Assembly (NCBI RefSeq): GCF_016741785.1
Contig: NZ_JAERRL010000003.1
Coordinates: forward strand, 360,670-424,669
DNA: 64,000 bases
Direction of reading: 5' to 3'
Source: Streptomyces sp. 7-21
Lineage (GTDB): Bacteria; Actinomycetota; Actinomycetes; Streptomycetales; Streptomycetaceae
Under the pieces are notes generated by a model that searched no databases, was not told where the DNA came from, and was given only the letters and a program-made list of their open reading frames with translations. Made by a program: the position numbers and the translations under genes. Below, piece after piece: positions 53,857 through 63,903 of this stretch; position 1 is the stretch's first letter; the number at the start of each line of letters is the position of its first letter.

Positions 53857-56800
53857 TCAGGCCGCCACGGCCCCCGTCCGCTCCCCGGTCAGCTCCCCGG
53901 CCCGCTTGCCCGGGCCCGCCGGGTCGAGCAGCCGCCGCAGCGGCCCGTCCGCGCGCGCCAGCTCCTGGTAGGGGCCCCGCTGCACCACGCGCCCGTCCGC
54001 CAGCACGATCACCTCGTCCGCCGCCTTCAGCCCGGCGAGCCGGTGGGTGATCAGGACGGTGGCCCGGTCCGCCGTGGCCGCCAGCAGGTCGGCCGTCAGC
54101 GCGTCGGCGGTCGGCTCGTCCACGTGCTCGGCGGGCTCGTCCAGCACCAGCACGGGGAACCCGGCGAGCAGCGCGCGGGCCAGCGCCAGCCGCTGCCGCT
54201 GCCCGCCCGAGAGGCGGGCGCCGTGCTCGCCGACGGCCGTGTCGAGGCCGTCCGGCAGGCTGTCGACCCACTCCAGCAGCCGCGCCGAGGCCAGCGCGGC
54301 CCGCAGCGCGTCCTCGTCCGCGTCCGGCCGCGCCAGCCGCAGGTTCTCCCGCAGCGTGCTGTCGAACACGTGGGCGTCCTGCGCGCACAGCCCGACCAGG
54401 CGCCGCACGTCGTCGCCGCGCAGCCGCGCGGCGGGCACCGCGCCGGGGCCGAGGGTGTAGCTGCCGCCGTCGGGGTCGAGGAACCGCAGCAGGCAGTGCG
54501 CGAGCGTCGTCTTCCCGGCGCCCGACGGGCCCACGACGGCAATGCGCCGGCCCGGCGTCAGCTCCAGGTCCACGCCGCGCAGCGCCGGCGCCGCCGCCCC
54601 GGGGTAGCGGGCCGTCAGGCGGGACACCTGCAGCGGGAACGGGTCCGCCGGCAGCGGCAGCGGCCGCTCCGGCTCGCGCACGGGCGCGGGCGCCTCGTCG
54701 AGCTGGCGCAGCCGCGCGGCCGACTGTGCCACCCGCTGCCGGTACTGCGCGGCGAGCGGCATGCCCGCCACCGCCTCGAAGGCCGCCAGCGGCACCAGCA
54801 CGACGGTCGCCAGCCACACCCCGTCCAGCCGCCCGTCCGCGACGGCCACCGCGCCCAGCCAGGCCGCGGCGGTGACGGTCAGCCCGCTGACCAGCGCGGA
54901 CAGGCCGCCGCCGAGCGCCGTCGCGGCGGCGGAACGCGCGGCCAGCGCGGTCAGCCGGGCATCCGCGGCGCGGGCCGCCCGCAGCCGCGCGGGCAGCGCA
55001 CCGGCGACGGTCAGCTCGGCCGTTCCGGTGAGCACGTCCAGGGTGGCGGCGGACAGCTCGCCCCGGGCGGGCGCCAGGTTCCGTTCCGCCCGCCGCGCCA
55101 CCGCCATCACCAGGGCCGGCACCGCCACGCCCGCCGCCAGCAGCCCGGCCGCCAGCACGGCCGCCGCCTCGGGCAGCAGCCAGGCGGTGAAGCCCACCGC
55201 CCCGGCCGTGACCGTCCCAGCAGCCACGGCCGGCAGCAGCCACCGCAGGTAGCGGTCCTGCAGCGCGTCCACGTCGCCCGTGAACCGCGCCAGCAGGTCG
55301 CCCCGGCGGCCGCCCGGCAGCCCGGCCGGCGCCAGCCGTTCCAGCCGCCGGTAGGCGGCGGTGCGCACCGCGGCGAGCAGCCGCAGCACGGCGTCGTGGC
55401 TCAGCAGCCGCTCGGCGTACCGGAACACGGCGCGGCCGATGCCGAAGCCGCGCGTGGCCGTGACGGCCACCATCAGGTACAGCAGCGGCGGCTGCTGCCA
55501 GGCGCGGGAGATCAGCCAGCCCGAGGTGGCCATCAGCCCCACCGCGCTGGCCAGCGCCAGCGTCCCCAGCCCGGCCGCCAGGCCCAGCCGCACCCGGAAC
55601 CGCTTCGCCGCCTGGCCGTCCGCACCGCCCTGGGGCCCGGCCCCGGGCTCCGCCGGCCGCGGGCGCGGCGCCGGCCCGGCGCCCGGGCGGGCGACCTGGC
55701 GCGAGGCGCCCCCGGCGGCCTCCTCCCGCCGTGGTTTCACGTGAAACACCCGGTCAGCGACGTCCAGCAGCGCCGGGCGGTGCGTGACGAGGATGACCGT
55801 CCGCCCCCGCGCCGCGCGGCGTACCGCCGCGACGATCTCCGCCTCGGTGACGCCGTCGAGCGCGGCCGTCGGCTCGTCCAGCAGCAGCACCGGCCGGTCC
55901 GCCAGCAGCGCCCGGGCCAGGGCGACCCGCTGCCGCTGCCCGGCCGACAGGCCGCCGCCGTCCTCGCCCACGACGCGCTCCAGGGCCAGGTCTCCGGCCG
56001 CCGCGTCGCGCAGCGCCGCCGCCACGGCCGCGTCGTCCGCGTCCGGCCGCGCCAGCCGCACGTTGTCGGCGATGGTCCCGGCGAACAGGTACGGGCGCTG
56101 CGGCACCCAGGCCACCTGCCGGTGCCAGCTCGCCAGGTCGAGCCCGGCCAGGTCGCGCCCGCCGACCCGCACCCGCCCCGAGGCGGGCCGGACGAAGCCC
56201 AGCAGCACCGCCAGCAGCGTCGACTTCCCGCCGCCCGACGGCCCGGTCACCGCCAGCACCTCGCCCGGCGCCACGGACAGGCTCGTCTCCGCCAGCGCGT
56301 CGTCCGCCCGCCCCGGGTAGCGCACGCGCACCCGCTCCAGCTCCAGCGCCGCGCGCCGCGCGTCCGGCGCCGGCTCTCCCGCGCCGTCCGTGCCCGGCTG
56401 GCCCGGCGTTTCCAGCACGGCGAAGACCTCGCCGGCGGCTGACAGCCCCTCCTGCGCGGCGTGGTACTGCGCGCCCGCCTGCCGCAGCGGCAGGTACGCC
56501 TCGGGCGCCAGGATCAGCACCGTCAGCGCCGTCTGGAGCGTCAGCTCCCCGTGCACCAGCCGCAGGCCGACGCCCACGGCGACCAGCGCCACCGAGACGG
56601 TCGCGATCAGCTCCAGGGCGAAGGACGAGAGGAACGCGACCCGCAGCGTCCGCATCGTGGCGCGCCGGTAGTCCCCGGTGATCCGCTGGATGTGCTCCGC
56701 CTGCGCCCGGGCCCGGCCGAACACCTTCAGCGTCGGCAGCCCCGCGACCACGTCCACGAAGTGCCCCGCGAGCCGCGACAGCTGGCGCCACTGCCGGTCC

Positions 56801-57360
56801 ATCACCGCCTGCGTGGCCCAGCCGATGAGGATGGCGAAGACGGGAATGAGCGGCAGCGTCACGGCAATGATGGCTGCCGAGACCAGATCGTCGGCCGCGA
56901 TCTTCGCCAGCACCGCCGCGGGCACCACCACCGCCAGGCACAGCTGCGGCAGGTACCGCGAGAAGTAGCCGTCGAGAGCGTCGATGCCGCGCGTGGCCAG
57001 GGCCGTCAGCTCGCCGCCGCGCTGCCCGGCCAGCCAGCCCGGCCCGAGCCGGGTGGCCGCGTGGTCCACCAGCCGCGCCCGCAGCTGGGACTTCACGGCC
57101 GCGCTGGTCCGGTGGGCGGCCAGTTCGGTCAGCCAGGCCGCGAGCGCCCGCCCGGCGGTGACGGCCAGGAGCAGCAGCAGCGGCGCCAGCAGCTCGCCCG
57201 GCGCGAGTCCGTCGGCGAACGCACCGGCGATCAGCCGGGCCAGCAGCACGGCCTGGGCGATGAGCAGTCCGGCGCTGGCCGCGCCCAGCGCCACGGACGC
57301 GGCCAGGAAGCCGCGCGTGGCGCGGGCGTGGCGCAGCAGCCGGGGGTCGACGGGCTTCAC
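53857..57360 (-). CDS. cydDC: CydDC fusion, cysteine/glutathione ABC exporter for cytochrome bd assembly
   Basis: 1167-residue fused heterodimeric exporter needed to assemble cytochrome bd. CydD-like half: membrane domain (about 15-310), Walker A GPSGGGKST, signature LSAGQRQRVALARAL, VLLLDEPTAAL. A linker near residues 538-575 reads VFHVKPRREEAAGGASRQ, where FHVKP is encoded by a parS site. CydC-like half: membrane domain, GPSGAGKTT, LSGGQRQRLALARALL, VLVLDEPAEHVD. Length is as expected for the actinomycete fusion. GTG start with GGAAGGAG upstream. Follows cydB after 42 bp. Confidence 0.95.
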   Translation of the reverse strand: MKPVDPRLLRHARATRGFLAASVALGAASAGLLIAQAVLLARLIAGAFADGLAPGELLAPLLLLLAVTAGRALAAWLTELAAHRTSAAVKSQLRARLVDHAATRLGPGWLAGQRGGELTALATRGIDALDGYFSRYLPQLCLAVVVPAAVLAKIAADDLVSAAIIAVTLPLIPVFAILIGWATQAVMDRQWRQLSRLAGHFVDVVAGLPTLKVFGRARAQAEHIQRITGDYRRATMRTLRVAFLSSFALELIATVSVALVAVGVGLRLVHGELTLQTALTVLILAPEAYLPLRQAGAQYHAAQEGLSAAGEVFAVLETPGQPGTDGAGEPAPDARRAALELERVRVRYPGRADDALAETSLSVAPGEVLAVTGPSGGGKSTLLAVLLGFVRPASGRVRVGGRDLAGLDLASWHRQVAWVPQRPYLFAGTIADNVRLARPDADDAAVAAALRDAAAGDLALERVVGEDGGGLSAGQRQRVALARALLADRPVLLLDEPTAALDGVTEAEIVAAVRRAARGRTVILVTHRPALLDVADRVFHVKPRREEAAGGASRQVARPGAGPAPRPRPAEPGAGPQGGADGQAAKRFRVRLGLAAGLGTLALASAVGLMATSGWLISRAWQQPPLLYLMVAVTATRGFGIGRAVFRYAERLLSHDAVLRLLAAVRTAAYRRLERLAPAGLPGGRRGDLLARFTGDVDALQDRYLRWLLPAVAAGTVTAGAVGFTAWLLPEAAAVLAAGLLAAGVAVPALVMAVARRAERNLAPARGELSAATLDVLTGTAELTVAGALPARLRAARAADARLTALAARSAAATALGGGLSALVSGLTVTAAAWLGAVAVADGRLDGVWLATVVLVPLAAFEAVAGMPLAAQYRQRVAQSAARLRQLDEAPAPVREPERPLPLPADPFPLQVSRLTARYPGAAAPALRGVDLELTPGRRIAVVGPSGAGKTTLAHCLLRFLDPDGGSYTLGPGAVPAARLRGDDVRRLVGLCAQDAHVFDSTLRENLRLARPDADEDALRAALASARLLEWVDSLPDGLDTAVGEHGARLSGGQRQRLALARALLAGFPVLVLDEPAEHVDEPTADALTADLLAATADRATVLITHRLAGLKAADEVIVLADGRVVQRGPYQELARADGPLRRLLDPAGPGKRAGELTGERTGAVAA
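55734..55747. promoter_or_regulatory. parS centromere site inside cydDC
   Basis: Third perfect GTTTCACGTGAAAC, about 49 kb from the first. On the minus strand it encodes FHVK(P) in the linker between the CydD and CydC halves. Confidence 0.93.
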
Positions 57361-57402
57361 GTGGCGGCTCCTTCCGCTCCGCTGACCGTCCGCTGACGGC
57401 GG

Positions 57403-58395
57403 TCAGGCGATGTGCTGGGTGCCGATGCGCTTGCGGAAGACCCAGTAGGTCCACGCCTGGTAGGCGATCACCATCGGCGTGGCGAAGGCGGCGGCCCAGG
57501 TCATGATCCGCAGCGTGTACGGGGTGGCGGCGGCGTCCTCGGCCGTCAGGTGCCACGCCTCGTTCAGCGTCGAGGGCATCACGTTGGGGAAGAGCGCCAG
57601 GAACAGCGCCGCGACGATCGCGGCGATGGCAATCCCGGAGCAGGCGAACGCCCAGCCCTCGCGCCCGCGCGCGGTGGCCGCGAGCGCCGCCAGCAGCCCG
57701 GCCGCCGCAACGGCGCTGGCGCCCAGCGACCACCCGTCGCCGCTGCTGGCCTGCGTCCACGCCAGGAACGCCGCGGCCAGCACCGCCGTCGCCGCGCCCA
57801 GCCACGCGGCGGCCCGCCGTGCCCGCACCCGGATGTCGCCGGTGGTCTTCAGCGCCGCGAACACCGCCCCGTGGAAGGTGAAGAGGACGAAGGTGAACGC
57901 CGCCCCCAGCAGCGCGTACGGGTGCAGCAGGTCGAGCGGCCCGCCGGTGACCTCGGCGTCCGCGTCGAGCGGCACGCCCCTGACCATGGTGGCGAAGACC
58001 AGCCCCCACAGCGCGGCCAGCAGCCCGGAGCACCAGACGATGGCGTGCTCCCAGGTGCGCTGCCACCGTTCCCCGGGCCGCTTGGCGCGGTACTCGAAGG
58101 CGACGCCCCGCACGATCAGGCAGCACAAGATGGCCAGCAGCGGCAGATAGAAGCCGGAGAAGAGGGTGGCGTACCACTCCGGGAACGCAGCGAACGTGGC
58201 GCCGGCGGCGGTCACCAGCCAGACCTCGTTGCCGTCCCAGACGGGCCCGATGGTGTTGATGAGGACGCGCCGCTCGGCCCGGTCGCGTGCCAGCGTGCCG
58301 CTGAGCACGCCGATGCCGAAGTCGAAGCCTTCCAGGAAGAAGTAGCCGGTCCACAGGAAGGCAATGAGCACGAACCACAGGTCGTGGAGTTCCAT
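57403..58395 (-). CDS. cydB: Cytochrome bd oxidase subunit II
   Basis: 330-residue subunit II of the cytochrome bd quinol oxidase. N-terminal WFVLIAFLWTGYFFLEGFDF and GPVWDGNEVWLVTAAGATF are signature CydB text; about eight to nine membrane helices. It follows cydA by 18 bp. The C-terminus FRKRIGTQHIA is cytoplasmic. Confidence 0.97.
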   Translation of the reverse strand: MELHDLWFVLIAFLWTGYFFLEGFDFGIGVLSGTLARDRAERRVLINTIGPVWDGNEVWLVTAAGATFAAFPEWYATLFSGFYLPLLAILCCLIVRGVAFEYRAKRPGERWQRTWEHAIVWCSGLLAALWGLVFATMVRGVPLDADAEVTGGPLDLLHPYALLGAAFTFVLFTFHGAVFAALKTTGDIRVRARRAAAWLGAATAVLAAAFLAWTQASSGDGWSLGASAVAAAGLLAALAATARGREGWAFACSGIAIAAIVAALFLALFPNVMPSTLNEAWHLTAEDAAATPYTLRIMTWAAAFATPMVIAYQAWTYWVFRKRIGTQHIA

Positions 58396-58413
58396 GAGCT
58401 GCGCACCCCTTCG

Positions 58414-59940
58414 TCAGTACGAGAAGGCCATCGGCCGGTCGTCGCGGTCGGCGGCGGTCTCGCCGGCGCGGCCGCCGCCGATGCGGGTGGGCGGATTGAG
58501 GTCGGCCTCCGTCAGCTCGGGCGGCCCGGCCTTGGCGTACCTGACCACCAGCCGCACCTCGACGATGGCCAGCACCGCGTACAGCACGGTGTAGATGACG
58601 AGGGAGGTGAGAACCTCGCCCTGCGAGACCCCGGGGGAGACGGCCGACGCCGTCGGCAGCACCCCGTAGACGACCCACGGCTGGCGGCCGGTCTCGGTGA
58701 AGATCCAGCCCCAGGCGTTGGCGATGAGCGGGAACAGCATGGTCAGCAGCATCAGCCGCCAGTACCAGCCGCCCAGGGCGGGGCTGAGGGTCCGGTCGCG
58801 GGTGAGCGCCAGGCGCGGTGGTTCGTCCTCGCTGGTGCGGAGCCGCTCCGACAGCCACAGCCGGCGGCGGGTGAGCCACAGCCCGGCGGCGCCCAGCGCG
58901 GTGGAGGCCATGCCGAAGCCGATCATCCAGCGGAAGCTCCAGTACGCCAGCGGGATGTTGGGCCGGTAGTCGCCGGGCCCGTACGTCTCCTCCAGCTGCT
59001 CCTGGAGGTCGTTGATGCCGGGGACCTCCTCGCTGAAGTTGTCGTGGGCGAGGAACGACAGCAGCCCGGGGATCTCGATGGCGACCTCGTTGTGCCCGTT
59101 CTCCACGTCCCCGACGGCGAACAGGGAGAACGGGGCCGGCCCCTCGGTGTCCCACAGCGCTTCGGCGGAGGCCATCTTCATCGGCTGCTGGTCGTACATG
59201 ATCTTGCCGAGCCGGTCGCCGGTGAAGGCGGTGAGCGCGCCCGCGATGACCATCGTCACCAGGCCGACGCGCAGCGATGTGCGCATCACGGCGACGTGCC
59301 GCCCGCGCATCAGGTGGTAGGCGGCGATGCCGGCCATGAAGGCGCCGCCGACGAGGAACGCCGCCGTCATGGTGTGGGCGAACTGCGCGACGGCCGTGTT
59401 CTGCGTCAGCACCGCGACGATGTCGGTGAGCTCCGCGCGGCCGGACTCCTCGTTGATGCGGTAGCCGACCGGGTGCTGCATCCAGGAGTTGGCGGCGAGG
59501 ATGAAGTACGCCGACAGCACGGTGCCGAGGGAGACCATCCATATCGTCGCCAGGTGGATCTTCGGCGGCAGCTTGTCCCAGCCGAAGATCCACAGGCCGA
59601 TGAAGGTGGACTCGAAGAAGAACGCCAGCAGCGCCTCCAGGGCCAGCGGCGCGCCGAACACGTCGCCGACGAAGCGTGAGTACTCCGACCAGTTCATGCC
59701 GAACTGGAACTCCTGGAGCAGCCCCGTGACCACGCCCATGGCGATGTTGATCAGGAAGAGCTTCCCCCAGAACTTGGTGGCCCGCAGGTACTTCTCCTTG
59801 CCGGTGCGCACCCACGCCGTCTGGAGCCCGGCGGTCAGCGCCGCCAGCGAGATCGTCAGCGGCACGAAGAGGAAGTGGTAGACGGTGGTGATGCCGAACT
59901 GCCACCGCGCGAGAGTCTCGTCCGCGAGAGCCAGGTCCAC
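58414..59940 (-). CDS. cydA: Cytochrome bd oxidase subunit I
   Basis: 508-residue subunit I carrying the haems of cytochrome bd. His22 in TTVYHFLFVPLTISL is the haem ligand equivalent of E. coli His19. GRQPWVVYG and the quinol-loop region of short type follow; nine predicted helices. GTG start at 59940, 17 bp before a Rex-type operator. First gene of cydA-cydB-cydDC-kinase; expected to rise when NADH/NAD is high at low oxygen. Confidence 0.97.
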   Translation of the reverse strand: MDLALADETLARWQFGITTVYHFLFVPLTISLAALTAGLQTAWVRTGKEKYLRATKFWGKLFLINIAMGVVTGLLQEFQFGMNWSEYSRFVGDVFGAPLALEALLAFFFESTFIGLWIFGWDKLPPKIHLATIWMVSLGTVLSAYFILAANSWMQHPVGYRINEESGRAELTDIVAVLTQNTAVAQFAHTMTAAFLVGGAFMAGIAAYHLMRGRHVAVMRTSLRVGLVTMVIAGALTAFTGDRLGKIMYDQQPMKMASAEALWDTEGPAPFSLFAVGDVENGHNEVAIEIPGLLSFLAHDNFSEEVPGINDLQEQLEETYGPGDYRPNIPLAYWSFRWMIGFGMASTALGAAGLWLTRRRLWLSERLRTSEDEPPRLALTRDRTLSPALGGWYWRLMLLTMLFPLIANAWGWIFTETGRQPWVVYGVLPTASAVSPGVSQGEVLTSLVIYTVLYAVLAIVEVRLVVRYAKAGPPELTEADLNPPTRIGGGRAGETAADRDDRPMAFSY

Positions 59941-59957
59941 GGGTCACGCTCCTAGCT

Positions 59958-59973
59958 TGTGAACGTATTCACA
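59958..59973. promoter_or_regulatory. Rex operator (ROP) upstream of cydA
   Basis: TGTGAACGTATTCACA matches the Streptomyces Rex consensus TGTGAACNNNTTCACA (7-bp arms with 2-3 bp centre). It sits 18-33 bp before the cydA GTG, the place expected for NADH-sensitive repression. Confidence 0.92.
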
Positions 59974-60098
59974 TTCACAAGCAATTATCACCCACACGGA
60001 GGGGCTTATAACGCCAGACCCCTGCCCAAAAGACGTGAGAGTCGTCTCATCCGCGCCGCGGCGGCACGGCACCGGGCGCCGCGGCGGCGCCCGGGGAC

Positions 60099-61289
60099 CT
60101 AGGCCAGGCCCCGCTCCTGGCGGAACTCCGCCGCCACCCGCAGCATGATCGCGTTGCCCTCCGGCTCCCCGACGGACACGCGCACGCCCTCACCGGCGAA
60201 CGGCCGCACCGCCACTCCGGCCTCCTCGCAGGCGGCGGCGAAGTCCGCGGTCGCCTCCCCGAGCCGCAGCCACAGGAAGTTCCCCTGCGGCTGGGGCACC
60301 GTCCACCCCTGGGCCCGCAGCTCCGCCAGCACCCGCTCCCGTTCGGCGACCACGGCGTCCACCCGCCGCATCAGCTCCGCCTCGCTCCGCAGCGAGGCCA
60401 CCGCCGCGTGCTGGGCGATCTCGCTCACCGCGAAGGGCACGGCCGTCTTCCGCAGCGCGTCGGCCACCGGCTCCCGCGCTACCGCGTACCCCACGCGCAG
60501 CCCGGCGAGCCCGTAGGCCTTGGAGAACGTCCGCAGCACGCACACGTTCGGCCGCTGGCGGTACACCTCCATGCCGTCCACCACGCGCGGATCCCGCACG
60601 AACTCCCGGTACGCCTCGTCCAGCACCACCAGCACGTCGTCCGGCACCCGGTCCAGGAACCGCTCCAGGTCCTCGCGCGCGATCACCGTGCTCGTCGGAT
60701 TGTTCGGCGTGCACAGGAAGACCAGCCGGGTCCGGTCGGTCACGGCCGCCGCCATCGCGTCGAGGTCGTGCTCCTCGGTCTCGGTCAGCGGCACCCGCAC
60801 CGACGTGGCGCCCGCGATCTGGGTGATGATCGGGTACGCCTCGAACGACCGCCAGGCGTACAGCACCTCGTCGCCCGGCCCCGCCACCGACTGCACCAGC
60901 TGCTGCGCCACGCCGACCGCGCCGGGGCCCGTCGCCAGCTGGCTGGCGGGCACGCCGAGCCGTTCCGACAGCTCGGCGACCAGCACGCCGCTCAGCAGGT
61001 CCGGGTAGCGGTTGCACGAGCCCGCCGCCTCGACCGCCGCCTGGAGCACGCCGGGCAGCGGCGGGTACGGGTTCTCGTTCGACGACAGCTTGTAGGAGGG
61101 GCCCCCGCCCCCGGCCGCCCGGCGGCCGGGTACATACGAAGGGATGTCATCCAGCGCGGCACGCAGCCGCACGCCCGAGCCTGCGCGCGCGTCCGGGCCG
61201 GGGATCCGCGAAGCCGGGCCAGGTACCTGAGAAGATCGCTGCGCGGCCGGCGCGGCCTGCGGTGAAACGGCGGGGGAAGGAACGCTCAT
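60099..61289 (-). CDS. hisC: Histidinol-phosphate aminotransferase
   Basis: 396-residue fold-type I PLP aminotransferase. Motifs: [45 protein letters not shown] and the Schiff-base lysine in [18 protein letters not shown] (about residue 255). It could act on histidinol phosphate or aromatic amino acids (Pat). A Pro/Ala-rich leader of about 45 residues precedes the domain. No other his genes nearby. ATG 61289 is used; a GTG three codons upstream is possible. Confidence 0.9.
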   Translation of the reverse strand: MSVPSPAVSPQAAPAAQRSSQVPGPASRIPGPDARAGSGVRLRAALDDIPSYVPGRRAAGGGGPSYKLSSNENPYPPLPGVLQAAVEAAGSCNRYPDLLSGVLVAELSERLGVPASQLATGPGAVGVAQQLVQSVAGPGDEVLYAWRSFEAYPIITQIAGATSVRVPLTETEEHDLDAMAAAVTDRTRLVFLCTPNNPTSTVIAREDLERFLDRVPDDVLVVLDEAYREFVRDPRVVDGMEVYRQRPNVCVLRTFSKAYGLAGLRVGYAVAREPVADALRKTAVPFAVSEIAQHAAVASLRSEAELMRRVDAVVAERERVLAELRAQGWTVPQPQGNFLWLRLGEATADFAAACEEAGVAVRPFAGEGVRVSVGEPEGNAIMLRVAAEFRQERGLA

Positions 61290-61615
61290 CGTCCCCACTG
61301 TAGGACGTCACCCGGAAACGTCCAGCCTCCGGTCACCGACGCCGCAGTCCCCGGGGCAGGCGCGCGTGCGCCTCGTGTGCGACCCTGGCGGGCCCCCTTG
61401 CGCGCCCCGCTCGAAAGGGTGAGGAAGCAGTTGTTGAACACCGCCAGGCGCTCGCCCTACCGGCCCGTCCCGTCCCTTGTATGGCGCCGCCACTGCCCCC
61501 GTATCGCCTTCGAAACGAAGATCGAAAGGCGGTTTGGCCGCGCAGAAACGTATCCTTCCCTCGCGCTCGGAACCTCCCGTGCCCAACCCGTGGCCATGCC
61601 TACCATCGGCTCGCC
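61290..61615. other. Divergent hisC / lacI intergenic region
   Basis: No supportable gene in 326 bp. GGACGT (61303) and ACGTCC (61318) form a short inverted repeat near hisC. CTTCG-AAA-CGAAG at 61508-61520 is a small palindrome near the lacI gene and a candidate autoregulatory operator. Confidence 0.5.
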
Positions 61616-62770
61616 ATGACAGCAGCGAAGCATCAGGTGCCCGGTCCGCACGGCCGCCCGCCGCATGGGCGGGCGGGAATCCGCGACGTCGCCGCCGCTG
61701 CCGGGGTGTCGATCACGACTGTCTCCGACGCGCTGAACGGCAAGGGCCGCCTTCCGGACACCACCCGCCGCCACGTCCGCACGGTCGCCGACCGCCTCGG
61801 CTACCGCCCCTCCGCCGCCGCCCGCACCCTGCGGACCGGCAAGTCCGGCCTGATCGGCCTGACGGTGACGACCTACGGCGAGGAGCCGTTCACCTTCACC
61901 GAGTTCGCCTACTTCGCCGAGATGGCCCGGGCCGCCACCTCCGCGGCCCTGGCACGCGGCTACGCCCTCGTCATCCTCCCGGCGACCTCACTCCACCGCG
62001 ACTTCGACGTCTGGTCCAACGTCGCCCTCGACGGCACCATCGTCATCGACCCCTCCGACGAGGACCCCGTCGTCTCCGGCCTCGTCCGCCAGGGCATCCC
62101 CGTGGTGTCCGACGGCCGCCCGGCGGGCAGCCTGCCGGTGACCGCGTGGGTCGACAACGACCACGAGGCCGCCGTCGTCGGCCTGCTCGACCACCTCGCC
62201 GCGGCCGGCGCCCGCCGCATCGGCCTGCTGACCGGCACCGGCACCGATGCCTACACCCGGCTGTCCACCAGCGCCTACCTCGCCTGGTGCGAGCGCAACG
62301 GCCAGGACCCGGTCTACGAGACCTACCCCGCTCAGGACTCCTGCGCCGGAGCCGTCGCCGCCGACCGCCTGCTCGCCCGCAGCGACCGCCCCGACGCCGT
62401 CTACGGGCTCTACGACCCCAACGGCACCGACCTGCTCGCCGCCGCCCGCCACTACGGCCTCGGCGTCCCCGACGACCTCATGATCGTCTGCTGCAGCGAG
62501 TCCCGCGTCTACGACACCACCGAACCGCCGGTAACGACCCTGTCCCTGAAACCGGGCCGCATCGGCACCTCCGTCGTGCAGCTGCTCATCGACGCCATCG
62601 AGTCCGGCCTCAGCGCCGAGGAGCTTGCCCGGCGCGGCACTATCTCCCAGGTCATGCCGACCGACCTGATCGTGCGGGCCTCCTCCCAGCGCCCGGCCGC
62701 GCGGGCGCTCATCACCCCGCCGCGGGCGCGGCCCGCCGCCGACGACGCGCGGGCGCCCGAGGGCGCGTGA
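61616..62770 (+). CDS. LacI family transcriptional regulator
   Basis: 384-residue LacI-type regulator. HTH: IRDVAAAAGVSITTVSDALN (residues about 22-41), hinge GYRPSAAARTLRTGKSGLIG. The effector domain has RIGLLTGTGTDAYTRLSTSA and DDLMIVCCSESRVYDTTEPP. The frame is open upstream, but ATG 61616 gives a normal start. Upstream is hisC, divergent. From gene order I recall a similar regulator (rstP) in S. coelicolor; the target is unknown. Confidence 0.9.
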   Translation: MTAAKHQVPGPHGRPPHGRAGIRDVAAAAGVSITTVSDALNGKGRLPDTTRRHVRTVADRLGYRPSAAARTLRTGKSGLIGLTVTTYGEEPFTFTEFAYFAEMARAATSAALARGYALVILPATSLHRDFDVWSNVALDGTIVIDPSDEDPVVSGLVRQGIPVVSDGRPAGSLPVTAWVDNDHEAAVVGLLDHLAAAGARRIGLLTGTGTDAYTRLSTSAYLAWCERNGQDPVYETYPAQDSCAGAVAADRLLARSDRPDAVYGLYDPNGTDLLAAARHYGLGVPDDLMIVCCSESRVYDTTEPPVTTLSLKPGRIGTSVVQLLIDAIESGLSAEELARRGTISQVMPTDLIVRASSQRPAARALITPPRARPAADDARAPEGA

Positions 62771-62973
62771 GCCTGGCCGGATGGGCGATTCGCGCCAGGA
62801 TGCCCAGCCGTGCCCGCACCGCATTCCGTATCTCTGCTGTTTCAGACGCCCCAGGAGTGTCACACCGGCGCAGGGTGATTCCTATGATGGGCGAATGGCC
62901 CCACGACCAGCCCGATTCGCCGACCAGTATCGGGGCCAGCAGGTGGAGGCGGCGCGTAACGGTGGAGGGGTCG

Positions 62974-63903
62974 ATGACTCAGGGGGAAAGCCAGGGGGAG
63001 ACGGGACCGGTCGGTGCCGGCCAGGCGCGTGACCTGTACGCCCCGACCATCCGCGACCTGCCCGTGATGGACGGCGCGGGCCCGCTGTACGTGGTCGGAG
63101 ACGTGCACGGCTACCTCGACGAGCTGCGCGCAGCGCTGCGCGAGGCCGGGCTGACCGACGAGTCCGACGCCTGGGCGGCGGGCAATGCCCGGCTGTGGTT
63201 CCTCGGTGACTTCACCGACCGGGGCCCAGACGGCATCGGCGTCATCGACCTCGTGATGCGGCTGTCCGCCGAGGCCGCGGCCGCCGGTGGCTACTGCAAG
63301 GCCCTGCTCGGCAACCACGAACTTCTGCTTCTCGGCGCGAGCCGCTTCGGTGACACCCCCGTCGAGTCGGCGGCGGGCACCGCCTCGTTCCGCGCCGCCT
63401 GGATGCTCAACGGCGGTCAGCGCAGCGACATGGAGCGGCTGGAGGACCACCACATCCAGTGGATGTCGCGCCTGGACTCGATGGCGCTCGTCGACGACCA
63501 CCTGCTGGTGCACTCCGACACCACCGCGTACCGGGACTACGGCGACAGCATCGAGGACGTCAACGACGCGATCTTCCAGGCGCTCCAGCGGAACGACGCG
63601 GCCGAGACGTGGGAGCTGTTCCGCAAGTTCACCAAGCGGTTCGCGTTCCGCGACGACGGACCCGAGGCGGTGCGCGAGATGCTCGACGTGTACGGCGGCA
63701 GCCGCATCGTCCACGGCCACAGCCCCATCCCGTACCTGACGGGCGAAGGGCCGGGCGAGGCCGACTCCGGTGAGCCCGGCGCCGGTCCGAAGATCACCGG
63801 GCCGCACGTCTACGCCGACTCGCTCGCCATCGCCATGGACGGCGGCGTCACCATGTCGGGCCGTCTCCTCGTCGCCCGGCTGCCGCTCGCCACCGCCGCC
63901 TGA
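62974..63903 (+). CDS. Metallophosphoesterase (PPP-type)
   Basis: 309-residue calcineurin-like phosphoesterase. All metal-site motifs are present: LYVVGDVHGY (GDxHG), FLGDFTDRGPD (GDxxDRG), LLGNHELLLL (GNHE), LLVHSD and VHGHSPIPY. This is the PPP/ApaH-like arrangement, so a serine/threonine phosphatase or nucleotide phosphohydrolase is expected. ATG 62974 has GGAGGGG upstream. An acidic insert follows the last motif. Confidence 0.9.
   Translation: MTQGESQGETGPVGAGQARDLYAPTIRDLPVMDGAGPLYVVGDVHGYLDELRAALREAGLTDESDAWAAGNARLWFLGDFTDRGPDGIGVIDLVMRLSAEAAAAGGYCKALLGNHELLLLGASRFGDTPVESAAGTASFRAAWMLNGGQRSDMERLEDHHIQWMSRLDSMALVDDHLLVHSDTTAYRDYGDSIEDVNDAIFQALQRNDAAETWELFRKFTKRFAFRDDGPEAVREMLDVYGGSRIVHGHSPIPYLTGEGPGEADSGEPGAGPKITGPHVYADSLAIAMDGGVTMSGRLLVARLPLATAA

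Noticed and set aside
57347..57360. CTTCACGTGG near the cydDC start as a fourth parS
   Set aside because: Only about 9 of 14 bases match; the three accepted sites are perfect.
52243..59947. Very long open frames opposite or overlapping the cyd operon (about 1400 residues each)
   Set aside because: Composition is Arg/Gly/Pro/Gln-rich without domains, and they shadow clearly conserved CydA, CydB, CydDC and kinase genes.
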